Source: a candidate division WOR-1 bacterium RIFOXYB2_FULL_46_45
GTDB taxonomy: Bacteria > Margulisbacteria > WOR-1 > XYC2-FULL-46-14
DNA length: 64,000 bases
Direction of reading: 5' to 3'
NCBI GenBank assembly: GCA_001771585.1
Contig: MEUE01000001.1
Span: 379,789-443,788 of the forward strand
Shown here: piece by piece, positions 1 to 10,255 of the stretch
Layout: every line of letters begins with the position of its first letter
Numbering within the stretch: the stretch's first letter is position 1
Translations under genes and position numbers: made by a program
Notes under the pieces: model-generated
The model's input: only the letters and a program-made list of their open reading frames with translations
The model's database searches: none
What the model was told of the DNA's origin: nothing

Positions 1-116
1 ATTGCCCGATTTACCACCCACCGATCTCCTGATAACCTGATATGCTTATTTCATTATAACCCATCTAGATTTCAAAATTAAGTGAAATTTTACTGATAAT
101 AAGACGAAACCATATT

Positions 117-470
117 ATGAGAGTTTTTCATGTTTCCCCTCAAGTTGTCGGGTACAGAAGCAGATTAAACAGCACCCTCTATCGAGAAAACGCCGTACAT
201 AAATTGGAAATACTGGATATTTTAAAGGCTTTGCGAGACTCTTTTGCCAACCAATCTTACCATCCCTATTATGACAGAGACCAAGTAGCTAATTTATACA
301 AGGAACAAGTTTTAAAAGAATTTCATAATGTCACGTATTATCCCAATGGTCCAGCAACTCCTTTGTTATGGCAGGATTTCGTTGGAAATCTTAACGCCTC
401 ATCAAGAAGCTTAAGAAGCATGTTAGTTCACCGGAAAAAGCAAAAAGGCCACACACAAGAAATATCATAA
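117..470 (+). CDS. Hypothetical protein (117 aa)
   Basis: I do not recognise this protein. It is 117 residues, hydrophilic and rich in Arg, Tyr and Asn, with no signal peptide, membrane segment or obvious metal-binding motif. No good Shine-Dalgarno precedes the ATG. It is one of few plus-strand ORFs at this end and converges on coaX. Its base composition is AT-rich like the cassette at 31.8-35.4 kb. The same frame continues after the TAA at 468-470 for another 38 sense codons (to a TAA at 585-587) with protein-like composition, so the gene may be interrupted or have a downstream partner. Confidence that it is a real gene is moderate; no function is proposed. Confidence 0.45.
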   Translation: MRVFHVSPQVVGYRSRLNSTLYRENAVHKLEILDILKALRDSFANQSYHPYYDRDQVANLYKEQVLKEFHNVTYYPNGPATPLLWQDFVGNLNASSRSLRSMLVHRKKQKGHTQEIS

Positions 471-549
471 AAATTGACCGAAGGAATGAGAGAATTGAAG
501 ATAGTAGAAGACTGGTTGTATTATTTCGGCAGACAAGAGCTTGACAATT

Positions 550-1299
550 TCATCCGGTTTTTAGAAGCATTAAACCCTTCAAAGTAATATCCTGATCCAC
601 TATATCAATCACTTTGGCATGTTTCGCGATTAGTCCGGCAAATCCGCCGGTTGCTATTATTTGAATTTTAGATTTAGGATTTCGGATTTGTTTAGAGTTT
701 AGGGTTTCGGATTTAATTCTAGCAATCATCCCTTCAACCAACGAAACATATCCGTAAACCAATCCCGAAAGTATCGCCTCTCTGGTGTTTTTTCCGATTA
801 GCCTTTTGGGGGGGGCAAGTACAACTTCGGGAAGCTTCGCGGTGGCTTGATGTAAAATCTTAGCGGCTAATCCGATCCCGGGAGAAATCGCTCCGCCCAG
901 GTATTCCCCTTTGGCGGAAATCATATCAAAGGTCGTTGCGGTGCCAAAATCAACGACAATTGAAGGCGCGCCGTATAATTTATACGCCGCCAGAGCGTTC
1001 ACTACCCTATCCGCCCCTACTTCTGACTTCTTGGCTTTGACTTTTATTCCTTTTATATTTTTTGCGGTGACAAAATGGGCTTGGGGAAATCTCTTTTTAA
1101 TTATTTTGTCAGCCTTGGGGACGACGGAAGAGACGATGACGTCTCCAGAAAAGTTTGGCAGATTATGGGAAAGCTTCTTGGTTTCAACCCCCCATCTTTG
1201 ACGAATATTCCCCACATTTAAATGTGGGGAATTATCCCTAACCCCTTCAAACAAGCCAAAAGTGGTCGTAGAATTTCCGACATCAATCGCAAGCAGCAT
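550..1299 (-). CDS. coaX: Type III pantothenate kinase
   Basis: Phosphorylates pantothenate in the first step of coenzyme A synthesis, in the cytosol. The ASKHA-fold phosphate motif DVGNST is at residues 6-11, GADRVVN at 95-101 and DFGTATT at 117-123, all typical of CoaX; 249 residues is a normal length. It is the last gene of the long minus-strand run, one base after the rluD stop. Residues about 197-214 are a low-complexity word (NSKQIRNPKSKIQ) encoded by an AT-rich repeat at 661-717; ordinary CoaX proteins lack this segment, so it looks like an in-frame insertion in a surface loop. panB and panD, also for pantothenate/CoA, lie at the other end of the window. Confidence 0.93.
   Translation of the reverse strand: MLLAIDVGNSTTTFGLFEGVRDNSPHLNVGNIRQRWGVETKKLSHNLPNFSGDVIVSSVVPKADKIIKKRFPQAHFVTAKNIKGIKVKAKKSEVGADRVVNALAAYKLYGAPSIVVDFGTATTFDMISAKGEYLGGAISPGIGLAAKILHQATAKLPEVVLAPPKRLIGKNTREAILSGLVYGYVSLVEGMIARIKSETLNSKQIRNPKSKIQIIATGGFAGLIAKHAKVIDIVDQDITLKGLMLLKTG
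661..717. repeat. In-frame word repeat in coaX
   Basis: Imperfect repeats of GATTTAGGATTTCGGATTT, read on the coding strand as codons for NPKS-like words. The same family occurs at 8041-8091 inside the hydrogenase protease gene. Confidence 0.7.
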
Positions 1300-1300
1300 C

Positions 1301-2140
1301 TTATATCAATTTTAGCATGTCATCGGGCAGTTTGGCCTCAAATTCCAGCTCTTTCTCCGTGCGAGGATGAGTAAATTTTATCTTATAAGCATGCAGCAAC
1401 TGCGCATTTCCCTTGCCATAAACCGGATCCCCAAGTATCGAATGCCCAATATGTGCCAGGTGCACGCGTAATTGATGCGTCCTTCCCGTTTTCGGTTTCA
1501 ATTCGACCAAACTGTACTCCTTAAATCGTTTAAGAACCTTATAGTGCGTCACTGCCTCGCGCCCCTTATGAGAGACCGCCATTTTTTTGCGGTTCACCGG
1601 GTGGCGGCCAATTGGCTCCGCAATCGTCCCTTCGTCTTTTTTGGGATTCCCTTTCACAATCGCCAGATAAGTTTTCTGAATCGTCCGATCCTTAAATTGC
1701 GCCGAAAGGACTTGGTGCGCCTTATCATTTTTTGCGACCAATAAAATCCCCGAAGTATCCTTGTCCAACCGATGCACAATCCCCGGCCGCTCCACGCCCC
1801 CTATCCCCGACAAATCCCGGCAATGATGAAGCAGTGCGTTTACCAGCGTCCCGGAACGGTTCCCCGCCCCCGGATGGACCGTTAATCCCCGCGGTTTGTT
1901 GATAACCAAAATATCTTTGTCTTCATAAATAATATCAAGCGGAATATTTTCCGCTTCCAACTTGGATTTCTCCGGTTCAGGAACATTAATATCCACCTTG
2001 TCTTCTTTTTTTAACTTATAATTTGGTTCCGCTTTTATCCCGTTAACCGTAATGTGTCCGGATTCGATCAGTTTTTTTATTCGCGAGCGGGAAAATTCGG
2101 TGGTTTCCGAAAGGAATTTATCGAGTCTTTGTTTTTGCAT
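1301..2140 (-). CDS. rluD: RluA-family 23S rRNA pseudouridine synthase
   Basis: Converts uridines to pseudouridine in large-subunit rRNA. Residues 1-60 form an S4 RNA-binding domain; the catalytic signature HRLDKDTSG is at 123-131, with the nucleophilic Asp at 126. Length (279 aa) is slightly short for RluD but normal for the RluA family, so the exact target uridines are inferred. The gene starts inside the end of lgt (23-base overlap), so the two are probably translationally coupled. The lspA-lgt-rluD neighbourhood is common in bacteria. Confidence 0.9.
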   Translation of the reverse strand: MQKQRLDKFLSETTEFSRSRIKKLIESGHITVNGIKAEPNYKLKKEDKVDINVPEPEKSKLEAENIPLDIIYEDKDILVINKPRGLTVHPGAGNRSGTLVNALLHHCRDLSGIGGVERPGIVHRLDKDTSGILLVAKNDKAHQVLSAQFKDRTIQKTYLAIVKGNPKKDEGTIAEPIGRHPVNRKKMAVSHKGREAVTHYKVLKRFKEYSLVELKPKTGRTHQLRVHLAHIGHSILGDPVYGKGNAQLLHAYKIKFTHPRTEKELEFEAKLPDDMLKLI

Positions 2141-2798
2141 ATAAGATTATGCCAAGGAGGAAAAAGAGGATTGAAATAAGCTGGGCTTCGCTTAGGTTAA
2201 AAAGATAGCGGGGATTGACCCTCAAGAATTCCATCAAGAAGCGATATCCTGAATATAAGATCAGGCCAACGGAAAAAACCTGGCCGTCAAACTTTTTCCG
2301 CCCGTGTAAAACAACCAAAAAAACAAATAAGACCGACCAGATCATAGTCGAATAGAGCTGGACCGGGTGACCGTCGATCCCGCGGCAGCAGCCGTTTAAA
2401 AAACAGCCGATCCGGCCGATCGCGTAGCCGATCGCGGTGGCGGGGGCGGCCAAATCCAAAATCTTCAGAAACGGGATTTTTTTGGTGAAACCAAACAGGA
2501 TCAAGGCCAAAACCCCAAAAAACATCCCGCCGTAAAAGACCAATCCCCCCTCCCACACCCTTAACATGTCAAGGGGAGAAGAGAAGGTGTTCCAAAATTC
2601 AACGACATAAAAAAGCCGCGCCCCGACAATCGACGCAAGCATTACCCACAAAACCCCGTCAAGCACCGTTTCGGCCGAAATCGATTCTCTTTTTCCGATT
2701 AAAATCGAGGCCGTTATCCCGGCCAAAAAAGCCAGTGCAATCATAACTCCGTAGGAATGCAGGGTAAAACTACCGATTGTAAAAAGTTCCGGATGCAT
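2118..2798 (-). CDS. lgt: Phosphatidylglycerol-prolipoprotein diacylglyceryl transferase
   Basis: Transfers diacylglycerol from phosphatidylglycerol to the lipobox cysteine of prolipoproteins at the inner membrane. Several membrane segments and the Lgt core GRIGCFLNGCCRG are present. The frame stays open to 2861, but Lgt proteins normally begin with the MHPxLFxIG pattern, which starts at 2798; an alternative ATG at 2813 sits directly beside an AGGGAG motif. The gene follows lspA without a gap and overlaps rluD. Together with lspA it gives the first two steps of lipoprotein processing. Confidence 0.93.
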   Translation of the reverse strand: MHPELFTIGSFTLHSYGVMIALAFLAGITASILIGKRESISAETVLDGVLWVMLASIVGARLFYVVEFWNTFSSPLDMLRVWEGGLVFYGGMFFGVLALILFGFTKKIPFLKILDLAAPATAIGYAIGRIGCFLNGCCRGIDGHPVQLYSTMIWSVLFVFLVVLHGRKKFDGQVFSVGLILYSGYRFLMEFLRVNPRYLFNLSEAQLISILFFLLGIILYAKTKTR

Positions 2799-2799
2799 C

Positions 2800-3240
2800 T
2801 TATTTAAAATCATCTCCCTTTGAACGTATGATCTGAACCAGGACCAGGAAAAAACCGACATTAATCATTATATCCGCCAGGTTAAAGACCGGCCAAAAAC
2901 GAAAATCGATATAATCGACCACATATGAACGAAAAAGCCGGTCAAAAATATTCCCCAGGCTTCCTCCCAAAATAATTGCCAGCGGGATATGCAAAAAATC
3001 CCTCTTCTTGACATGGTTGTTGATGTAAACGATCAAAATTAACGCCGCAAAACCGACCAAAAGCAGGGTAAGACGCCAGCCGGAAAGGATACCAAAAGCC
3101 GCCCCATGATTTTGCACGTAAGTCAAATGGAGAAAATTCTTAAATATCGGGAACGACTGTCCCGGATACATAAAACGGTGGACAAAAAACTTTATAAGCT
3201 GGTCGAGAAAAAAAACCAGAAGTGCCAGACGAATAAACAC
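2800..3240 (-). CDS. lspA: Lipoprotein signal peptidase (signal peptidase II)
   Basis: Cleaves signal peptides from diacylglyceryl-modified prolipoproteins in the inner membrane. There are four predicted membrane segments. The conserved blocks QNHGAAFG (43-50), GNIFDR (96-101), YVVDYID (106-112) and FNLADIMI (119-126) are visible; the catalytic aspartates are D109 and D123. Length 146 aa is normal. It directly abuts the upstream DUF5665-like gene and precedes lgt, forming a lipoprotein-processing pair. Confidence 0.95.
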   Translation of the reverse strand: MFIRLALLVFFLDQLIKFFVHRFMYPGQSFPIFKNFLHLTYVQNHGAAFGILSGWRLTLLLVGFAALILIVYINNHVKKRDFLHIPLAIILGGSLGNIFDRLFRSYVVDYIDFRFWPVFNLADIMINVGFFLVLVQIIRSKGDDFK

Positions 3241-4784
<1,544 letters not shown>

Positions 4785-4799
4785 TTACCTCCGTCGATT

Positions 4800-4805
4800 A
4801 TTATA
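4800..4805 (-). promoter_or_regulatory. -10 box upstream of ahcY
   Basis: A perfect TATAAT on the minus strand about 18 bases before the ahcY ATG, with a GGAGG Shine-Dalgarno between. No clear -35 was found. Confidence 0.4.
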
Positions 4806-4810
4806 TCATA

Positions 4811-6172
4811 TCAGAGGCCGAGTTTTTTCTCTTTAAAGAGGAGGGTGTTGCGGTGGAGGCCGAGCATTTTTGCCGCTTTGGTCTTTTGCCCGCCGGCTTT
4901 TTCGATCGCTTTCTTTATGAAAGCCGACTCAAAACGCCGGCTCGCTTCTTTAAAATCAACTTCTTCGGTCTGGTCGGTTGAAGGTTGCTCTTCTGCCTGA
5001 AAAAGTTCTTTTGGCAGGTTATCCGTTCCGATATGGTCGCCATGACTTAATACCACCAGGCGTTCCATCAGATTGGAAAGTTCCCTCACGTTCCCCGGCC
5101 AGCGGTAGTTCATAAACAGCTCCATCGCTTCGGGAGAAACGCTTTTGACCTTTTTGCCAAATTCACGGTTATACACCCGCATAAAATGCTCCGCCAGAAG
5201 ACCGATATCTTCCCTTCGGTTTCGCAGCGGAGGAAGATTAAGCGGCAGGACATTCAAGCGGTAATAAAGATCGGAACGGAAGTTCCCCTTTTCAATTTCC
5301 CGCGTCAGGTCGCAGTTGCTGGCTGAAATAACCCTAACGTCAACTCCGATCTGCTTGTTCCCTCCCAGTCGTTCAATCTCCTTTTCCTGCAGGGAACGCA
5401 GCAGTTTCCCCTGCAGTTTGAGCGGCAAACTGCCGATCTCGTCCAGAAAGAGGGTTCCGGAATCGGCAATCTCAAATTTTCCGATCCTTCTTTCTATCGC
5501 TCCGGTAAACGCCCCCCGCTCATGGCCGAACAATTCGGATTCAATCAGGTTTTCCGGGATGGCGGCACAATTGACCGGGACAAAAAGCCGGTTCCGGCGG
5601 GGACTCAAATTATGGAGGGCGCGCGCCACCAGCTCTTTTCCGGTGCCGGATTCACCGGTTATCAAGACCGTGATATCTTTTTTGGCGATCTGTGAGATCA
5701 CCCCGAAAATTTCTTTCATGACGCTTGATTTTCCGACAATCTTTTCAAACTGGTGACTTTTTTCGATTTCTTCCCTAAGATAAAGGTTCTCTCTTTCTAA
5801 AACCCGTTTTTCCAGTACCTTGGCTATGATCGACTGGATCGCTTCGATGTCAAAGGGCTTGGTTAGATAATCGTAGGCTCCCAGCTTCATCGCTTCGACC
5901 GCCTGGCTGACAGTGTTGACTGCGGTAACCATGATTACTTCCAGCGACGGATCGTTCTCTTTAACTCTTTTTAACACCTCAATCCCGCTGATGTCCGGCA
6001 GGCGCATATCAAGCAAAACCAGGTCGGGGGAAGCTTTCGCAACCTGCTCCAGCGCTTCGGCTCCGTTTTCCGCGAAAAATAAATCGTACTGCGAAGCCAG
6101 CAGAAAGCTAAGAGAATCGCGCAGATGCTCTTCGTCGTCAACTATTAAAATTCTGGACTTTGCCTCTCCCAT
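4811..6172 (-). CDS. NtrC-family sigma-54 response regulator
   Basis: Activates sigma-54 promoters after phosphorylation. Domains in order: receiver (about 1-120, with the VDDEE acidic pair and the LLLDMRLPD phospho-aspartate), AAA+ domain with Walker A GESGTGKE and the sigma-54 contact loop GAFTGA, and a C-terminal Fis-type helix-turn-helix. The frame is open to 6379, but the start at 6172 is chosen because it forms TAATG with the rpoN stop, has GAGG seven bases upstream, and places the receiver at the N-terminus (453 aa). It is coupled to rpoN; no partner kinase lies beside it. Its targets cannot be told from sequence. Confidence 0.94.
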   Translation of the reverse strand: MGEAKSRILIVDDEEHLRDSLSFLLASQYDLFFAENGAEALEQVAKASPDLVLLDMRLPDISGIEVLKRVKENDPSLEVIMVTAVNTVSQAVEAMKLGAYDYLTKPFDIEAIQSIIAKVLEKRVLERENLYLREEIEKSHQFEKIVGKSSVMKEIFGVISQIAKKDITVLITGESGTGKELVARALHNLSPRRNRLFVPVNCAAIPENLIESELFGHERGAFTGAIERRIGKFEIADSGTLFLDEIGSLPLKLQGKLLRSLQEKEIERLGGNKQIGVDVRVISASNCDLTREIEKGNFRSDLYYRLNVLPLNLPPLRNRREDIGLLAEHFMRVYNREFGKKVKSVSPEAMELFMNYRWPGNVRELSNLMERLVVLSHGDHIGTDNLPKELFQAEEQPSTDQTEEVDFKEASRRFESAFIKKAIEKAGGQKTKAAKMLGLHRNTLLFKEKKLGL

Positions 6173-7494
6173 TATTTTTTCCTCATACCAAAGGTCGGGA
6201 TCTTTAACTCGTCGCGCAAGGCCGTCACCGTCCGGCGGCTTAGTTTTATCCCGTTTAAACCGAGCTGTCCCGCTATTTGAGAATCCGAAAACGGTTTTTT
6301 CGGGTCTTCCTCTCCAATGATTTTTTTGATCTGTTCTTTTATCTCGAATTGGGAAAAGCCCCTGATCCCGCGAGGACAAAGGTATTTGAGGGACAAAACT
6401 CCCTTTTTGGTCTGTACGTATTTTTCGGCAATCGCCCTTGATATCGTTGAAGGATGCAGTCCCAAAAAATCGGCAATTTCCTTTTGGCTTAAAGGCCGAA
6501 AATGGGCCGGCCCCTTAAGAAAAAAATTACGCTGCCGCTCCGTTATCATGTCCATAATTTTGGTCCCCGTATCCCGGCGCCGCGCCAGGTTTTCGATCAT
6601 CTCACTTGCTTTTTCGAAGTGTTCTTTTAAAAATTTCAGGCTATTTTGGTCGGTGCGGGGATCTTTCAGCATTTTCTCGTACTCTTTTGAGATCTTGATT
6701 TTCGGTCCGTAGCGCTCTTCAAGATTGGTCGAAACAATTTCCCCGTCTTTAACCTCTATCGCGAAAGAAGGGACCACGACCCGCTCCGCTTCGGAAAATC
6801 CCCGGGCCGGAAAAGGATTTAAGTTTTCTTTTATGAACCGGGCGGCGCAGGCGACGTCTTCTTCGGAAACATCCTCTTTGGCGGCGATCTCCTTATAACT
6901 TCCGGCCGCGATCAGATCGAGATGCCGGTTGATTATATTTATAATTACCTCTTCAAGTTCCGGATCGTCAAAATTGTGCTCCCTAACCTGCAGAGACAGG
7001 CATTCTTTTAAATCACGCGCCGCAATCCCGTCCGGTTCAAACCCCTGGATCACGGATAAAATCTCTTCGGCTTTCTCTTTTTTTATTTTTAGGCGCCCGA
7101 CAACCTCATCAAAATTTTTCAAATAGCCGTTTGGATCAAGGGCGTGAATAAACTCTTCGGCCAAGGCCCGGTCTTTTTCGGACAAATCAACCAGCTTCAA
7201 CTGCTCCAAAAGGTGGTCTTCCAAACCAATCGTTTTGGCGGCAACGTTTTTTAATCCGTCGTATTCCGAAAAATCTACCTCTCTTTTAATCTTTCGGTCT
7301 GAACCAAGATATTTAATATATTCAAAAAGGACTTCCGGCTTCTCTATTTCCAGGAAGGGATTTTCTTCGGATTCGCGGTCGATTTTTTCAACCAGTTCGA
7401 TAAAGGGAAGGCTCAAAATATTGAGCATCTTGAGCATGCGGGGAGAGAGCATCATCTGCAGATTGTTGCCCAATTTAAGGTCGTGTTGCAGCAT
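6172..7494 (-). CDS. rpoN: RNA polymerase sigma-54 factor
   Basis: Directs RNA polymerase to -24/-12 promoters and needs an AAA+ activator such as the one encoded directly downstream. The N-terminal region I contains the activator-interacting segment (LQMMLSPRMLKMLNILSLP), followed by the core-binding region and a helix-turn-helix (KEIADFLGLHPSTISRAI). The C-terminal RpoN-box region is recognisable but divergent (LSRRTVTALRDELKIP rather than the usual ARRTVxKYRE). 440 residues is slightly short. It begins three bases after hypA, placing sigma-54 in the hydrogenase operon. Confidence 0.95.
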   Translation of the reverse strand: MLQHDLKLGNNLQMMLSPRMLKMLNILSLPFIELVEKIDRESEENPFLEIEKPEVLFEYIKYLGSDRKIKREVDFSEYDGLKNVAAKTIGLEDHLLEQLKLVDLSEKDRALAEEFIHALDPNGYLKNFDEVVGRLKIKKEKAEEILSVIQGFEPDGIAARDLKECLSLQVREHNFDDPELEEVIINIINRHLDLIAAGSYKEIAAKEDVSEEDVACAARFIKENLNPFPARGFSEAERVVVPSFAIEVKDGEIVSTNLEERYGPKIKISKEYEKMLKDPRTDQNSLKFLKEHFEKASEMIENLARRRDTGTKIMDMITERQRNFFLKGPAHFRPLSQKEIADFLGLHPSTISRAIAEKYVQTKKGVLSLKYLCPRGIRGFSQFEIKEQIKKIIGEEDPKKPFSDSQIAGQLGLNGIKLSRRTVTALRDELKIPTFGMRKK

Positions 7495-7497
7495 TTT

Positions 7498-7740
7498 TTA
7501 TTCTCCGTCAAAAGAAACTAAACGCAACTCCCTGGTCGGACTTTTTTCTATTACGACCTCCGCCCCATCTACAATCGTCCCTTTGGCATGTTCGGTAAAA
7601 TAGTGGCGCAATATATCTTCGTTAATTTCGGTAAAATCGCCCATCCTAAGATAGACTTTACCGACTTTATTAATCTTATTATCCTTCGCGTGTTTCAAGA
7701 TATCCTCTAACAAATCCTTCAACAGGTGCATTTCGTGCAT
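7498..7740 (-). CDS. hypA: Short HypA-like nickel chaperone lacking the zinc domain
   Basis: HypA delivers nickel to the hydrogenase large subunit. The N-terminal MHEMHL carries the His2 nickel ligand and the first 75 residues follow HypA (LRMGDFTEINEDILRHYF). Ordinary HypA is about 113 residues and ends with a zinc domain of two CxxC pairs; this protein stops at residue 80 with no cysteine at all. Three bases later rpoN begins, so there is no room for a missing 3' part, and no shifted frame restores it. It overlaps the upstream protease gene by 22 bases. No other hyp gene is in the window. Confidence 0.85.
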   Translation of the reverse strand: MHEMHLLKDLLEDILKHAKDNKINKVGKVYLRMGDFTEINEDILRHYFTEHAKGTIVDGAEVVIEKSPTRELRLVSFDGE

Positions 7741-8201
7741 AGCTTTATTATCTCCTTTGCTGTCTTTTCTACTTCCGGACTAATCCCTTCCCCCAAGTCC
7801 ATTCTAGCAGGTTGGATTCCCAAAAAAAAGACCGGGGAGGCGGTATCATCTTCTATCATTTTGGCAATTATGGGGAGCGGAAAGGTATGAGTACTCAAAG
7901 TCGTTTGCGGAATATGTTCTTTATCGATAATGCGGGCCTCTCCCACTTTGCCCCCAAAATCCGCCGCATCAATTATGATCGTTTTGGCCGGCTTGGTTTT
8001 GACTGCCTCTTCTATTGAGCTTTCCGGTTTATCATTTGTATTTAGAATTTTGATATTGTTTAGGATTTCGGATTTAGGATTTAGGATTTGCTCCGCAATA
8101 TAAGGTCCTACTCCGTCGTCATGGCGCAGAGTATTGCCGACGGTGATCACCAAAATGGTTTCCGAAGAGGAAAAAAGTTCAGCGGCCGACGAATTTAACA
8201 T
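7719..8201 (-). CDS. Hydrogenase maturation protease
   Basis: Removes the C-terminal tail of the [NiFe] large subunit after nickel insertion. Conserved features: VGNTLRHDDGVG near residues 21-32 with the acidic nickel ligand, IIIDAADFGG at about 76-84 and the THTFPL histidine near 105. It overlaps the end of the large-subunit gene by 23 bases, as expected for a dedicated protease. Residues 40-54 (NPKSEILNNIKIL) are an inserted word repeat, matching that in coaX. 160 residues is within the family range. Confidence 0.92.
   Translation of the reverse strand: MLNSSAAELFSSSETILVITVGNTLRHDDGVGPYIAEQILNPKSEILNNIKILNTNDKPESSIEEAVKTKPAKTIIIDAADFGGKVGEARIIDKEHIPQTTLSTHTFPLPIIAKMIEDDTASPVFFLGIQPARMDLGEGISPEVEKTAKEIIKLCTKCTC
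8041..8091. repeat. In-frame word repeat in the protease gene
   Basis: AT-rich repeats of GGATTTCGGATTTAGGATTT inside a conserved gene, encoding NPKSEIL-type residues; same family as 661-717. Confidence 0.7.
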
Positions 8202-9507
8202 CTAAAAAGTGCGCCGAGCATGAGATGCAGGGATCGTAGGCGCGGACGAGCATTTCCAAAGCAAGCGTTATCTCTTCGTCGGTTTTATCAAGAATCTCCG
8301 GAACCAATTTTCTCATGTCATGTTCAATATTGTTGACGTTCTGGCTGGTCGGAATAATACAGTTGGCTTTAATAATAATCCCCTTCTCGTCAACTTCATA
8401 ATTATGGAACAATATCCCGCGAGGAACTTCAACCGCCCCTACTCCGATTCCCGGCTTAACTTTAATCCGGTCCTGTTCGTTTAAGCCGACTAAAACGACC
8501 TCGTCCTGATTGACCCCGTTTTTCTTAAACTCTTCAAGGATACGAATACCATCTTCCAGCGAATGGACGCATTCGATCAGCTGGGCAACCGTGTTTAAAT
8601 ATGGATTAATAACCTTTGGTTTCACGCCTAAAGCCGCGGCCAGCTCCTTTGCCTTGGGATGGAGCTTTCCTGCATTAAGGTTAACTCTGGCCAGTGCGCC
8701 GACCATATAGGATTCGCGGTTCCATTTGGCGTGCTTTGCGCTGGAATGAGGAACCACAAACTCATTGGTCGCCTTTTTATAATCTTTTTTGTTTATTCTT
8801 TTTCCGTCGGTTGAGCCGATATCTCCCATCAACATCGGATACTCGGCATCGTCGGAAACCAGTCCGACAAATTCCATGTCCCTTTCAAACTGCGGAAATT
8901 TTAAAGTGGCGGCCAGTTCAACCGTTGCCGTCATATCCGCCCGCATATCATAAAGGATCTGAAGCATCGCGTCCAAATCTTTCTCTTTCGGCAGTTTGGT
9001 GAATCCGCCGACGATGGACGAAATCGGATGGACGTGGCGTCCGACTAAAATATCGCAGACATCGTTGGCCGCTTTTTTCATCCTTAAAGCGCGGCGGACA
9101 ACCTTGTTGTGGGTATCAATCAACGGGACAAAACTCTTTACCCCCAGCAGATCCGGAGCAACCAAAAGATAAATATGCAGAATATGAGAATCCAGATTCT
9201 CCATGTGCAGCAAGAATTTGCGAAGTTCGGTCGTCTGCTTTGAAGGCTTGAAGCCGATCGCATCCTCCGCCGCTTGAATAGAGGCCAAAGTGTGTCCGCA
9301 GGAGCAGATCCCGCAGATGCGGCAGGTAATATGCTGGGCCTCAAAAATTGACCGCCCTTTGATCATCCCCTCAAAAAATCTTGGAGATTCGACAATCTGT
9401 AGCTGGCAGGTCTCAAGCTTCCCCTCTTTTACGTCAACCACGATATTTCCGTGCCCCTCGACGCGGGTCAAATATTCGACATTAACACTAACGTTTCTTT
9501 TGCTCAC
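8179..9507 (-). CDS. hydA: [NiFe] hydrogenase large subunit, group 3b type
   Basis: Carries the nickel-iron active site that oxidises or evolves H2. Nickel ligands are in RxCGxCxxxH at 63-72 and in DPCISCSAH at 425-433; cleavage after H433 would release a nine-residue tail. The gene order beta-gamma-delta-alpha matches the soluble NADP-linked hydrogenase I of Pyrococcus (HydBGDA), which is the basis for the group 3b call; 442 residues fits. It overlaps the small-subunit gene by 20 bases. The enzyme should be cytosolic, coupling H2 to NAD(P)H through HydG; direction depends on redox state. Confidence 0.93.
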   Translation of the reverse strand: MSKRNVSVNVEYLTRVEGHGNIVVDVKEGKLETCQLQIVESPRFFEGMIKGRSIFEAQHITCRICGICSCGHTLASIQAAEDAIGFKPSKQTTELRKFLLHMENLDSHILHIYLLVAPDLLGVKSFVPLIDTHNKVVRRALRMKKAANDVCDILVGRHVHPISSIVGGFTKLPKEKDLDAMLQILYDMRADMTATVELAATLKFPQFERDMEFVGLVSDDAEYPMLMGDIGSTDGKRINKKDYKKATNEFVVPHSSAKHAKWNRESYMVGALARVNLNAGKLHPKAKELAAALGVKPKVINPYLNTVAQLIECVHSLEDGIRILEEFKKNGVNQDEVVLVGLNEQDRIKVKPGIGVGAVEVPRGILFHNYEVDEKGIIIKANCIIPTSQNVNNIEHDMRKLVPEILDKTDEEITLALEMLVRAYDPCISCSAHFLDVKFVGR

Positions 9508-10255
9508 GTTTATCTATCTCCCTGCATTTGTTATACATATTCATCTTGTTGATGACCATATCCATCGGAATATTATATTTTTTAATAATATCCATCGCGC
9601 CGTTTTCGTTGGGATTCGAAACCATCCCGCGGCAGCCGTAGCAGATATTGCCGTTGTTAATACACCAGGAATTGCAACCGGCACGGGTAACCGGACCCAT
9701 GCAAGCCACTCCCCGATCATACATGCAGACATTTTCATTTAATTTACACTCAACACACACCGCGTGATCGGGAACCTCGTATGGAATTCCCTGTAGCGCG
9801 GCTTTTAGTACTTTAACAAATTCCGGAATATAAACCGGGCAGCCGTTTACAAAATAGTCCACTTTTACTACTTGATGAACCGCTTTGGTTTCGACAGTGT
9901 CAAAATAATTAAAACGGTCGCCGTAAACCTCTTTGCGGATATCGTCAAGCTTGAAATTGTTCTTCATGCCGTTCACTCCGCCGATAGTGGCACAGGATCC
10001 GTAGGCGATCAAAACCTTGGCACGATCGCGGATTTTCTTAATCCGCTCGATCGCGTGTTTGTCGGTTATGCTCCCCTCAACCACCGCCACGTCGATTTTT
10101 TCGGGCCCCTTCTCCGACATTACTTCGCGGAACTCGACAACCTCAATTAAGCCAAGAACGTCAAGAAGAAGCTCTCCCATATTTGCCACCTGGAGCTGGC
10201 ACCCTTCACAGCACGCAAAATCAAAAAACGCCACTTTTGGTTTTGTCCTGGTCAT
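9488..10255 (-). CDS. hydD: [NiFe] hydrogenase small subunit (delta)
   Basis: Houses the iron-sulfur relay that takes electrons from the nickel site. The proximal-cluster motif CCEGCQ is at 15-20, with further cysteines in YGSCATIGG, NGCPVYIPEF and the C-terminal CVECKLNENVCMYDRGVACMGPVTRAGC region for two more clusters. There is no Tat signal, so the enzyme is cytoplasmic. 255 residues suits group 3. It overlaps the gamma gene by 4 bases (ATGA) and the large-subunit gene by 20, which suggests coupled translation and fixed stoichiometry. Confidence 0.94.
   Translation of the reverse strand: MTRTKPKVAFFDFACCEGCQLQVANMGELLLDVLGLIEVVEFREVMSEKGPEKIDVAVVEGSITDKHAIERIKKIRDRAKVLIAYGSCATIGGVNGMKNNFKLDDIRKEVYGDRFNYFDTVETKAVHQVVKVDYFVNGCPVYIPEFVKVLKAALQGIPYEVPDHAVCVECKLNENVCMYDRGVACMGPVTRAGCNSWCINNGNICYGCRGMVSNPNENGAMDIIKKYNIPMDMVINKMNMYNKCREIDKREQKKR

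Noticed and set aside
911..1201. Plus-strand ORF within coaX
   Set aside because: Shadow of the coaX reading frame with no ribosome site and no conserved motif.
6173..6379. 69-residue N-terminal extension of the NtrC-type regulator
   Set aside because: It overlaps rpoN completely, lacks a ribosome site, and the receiver domain begins after the TAATG start.
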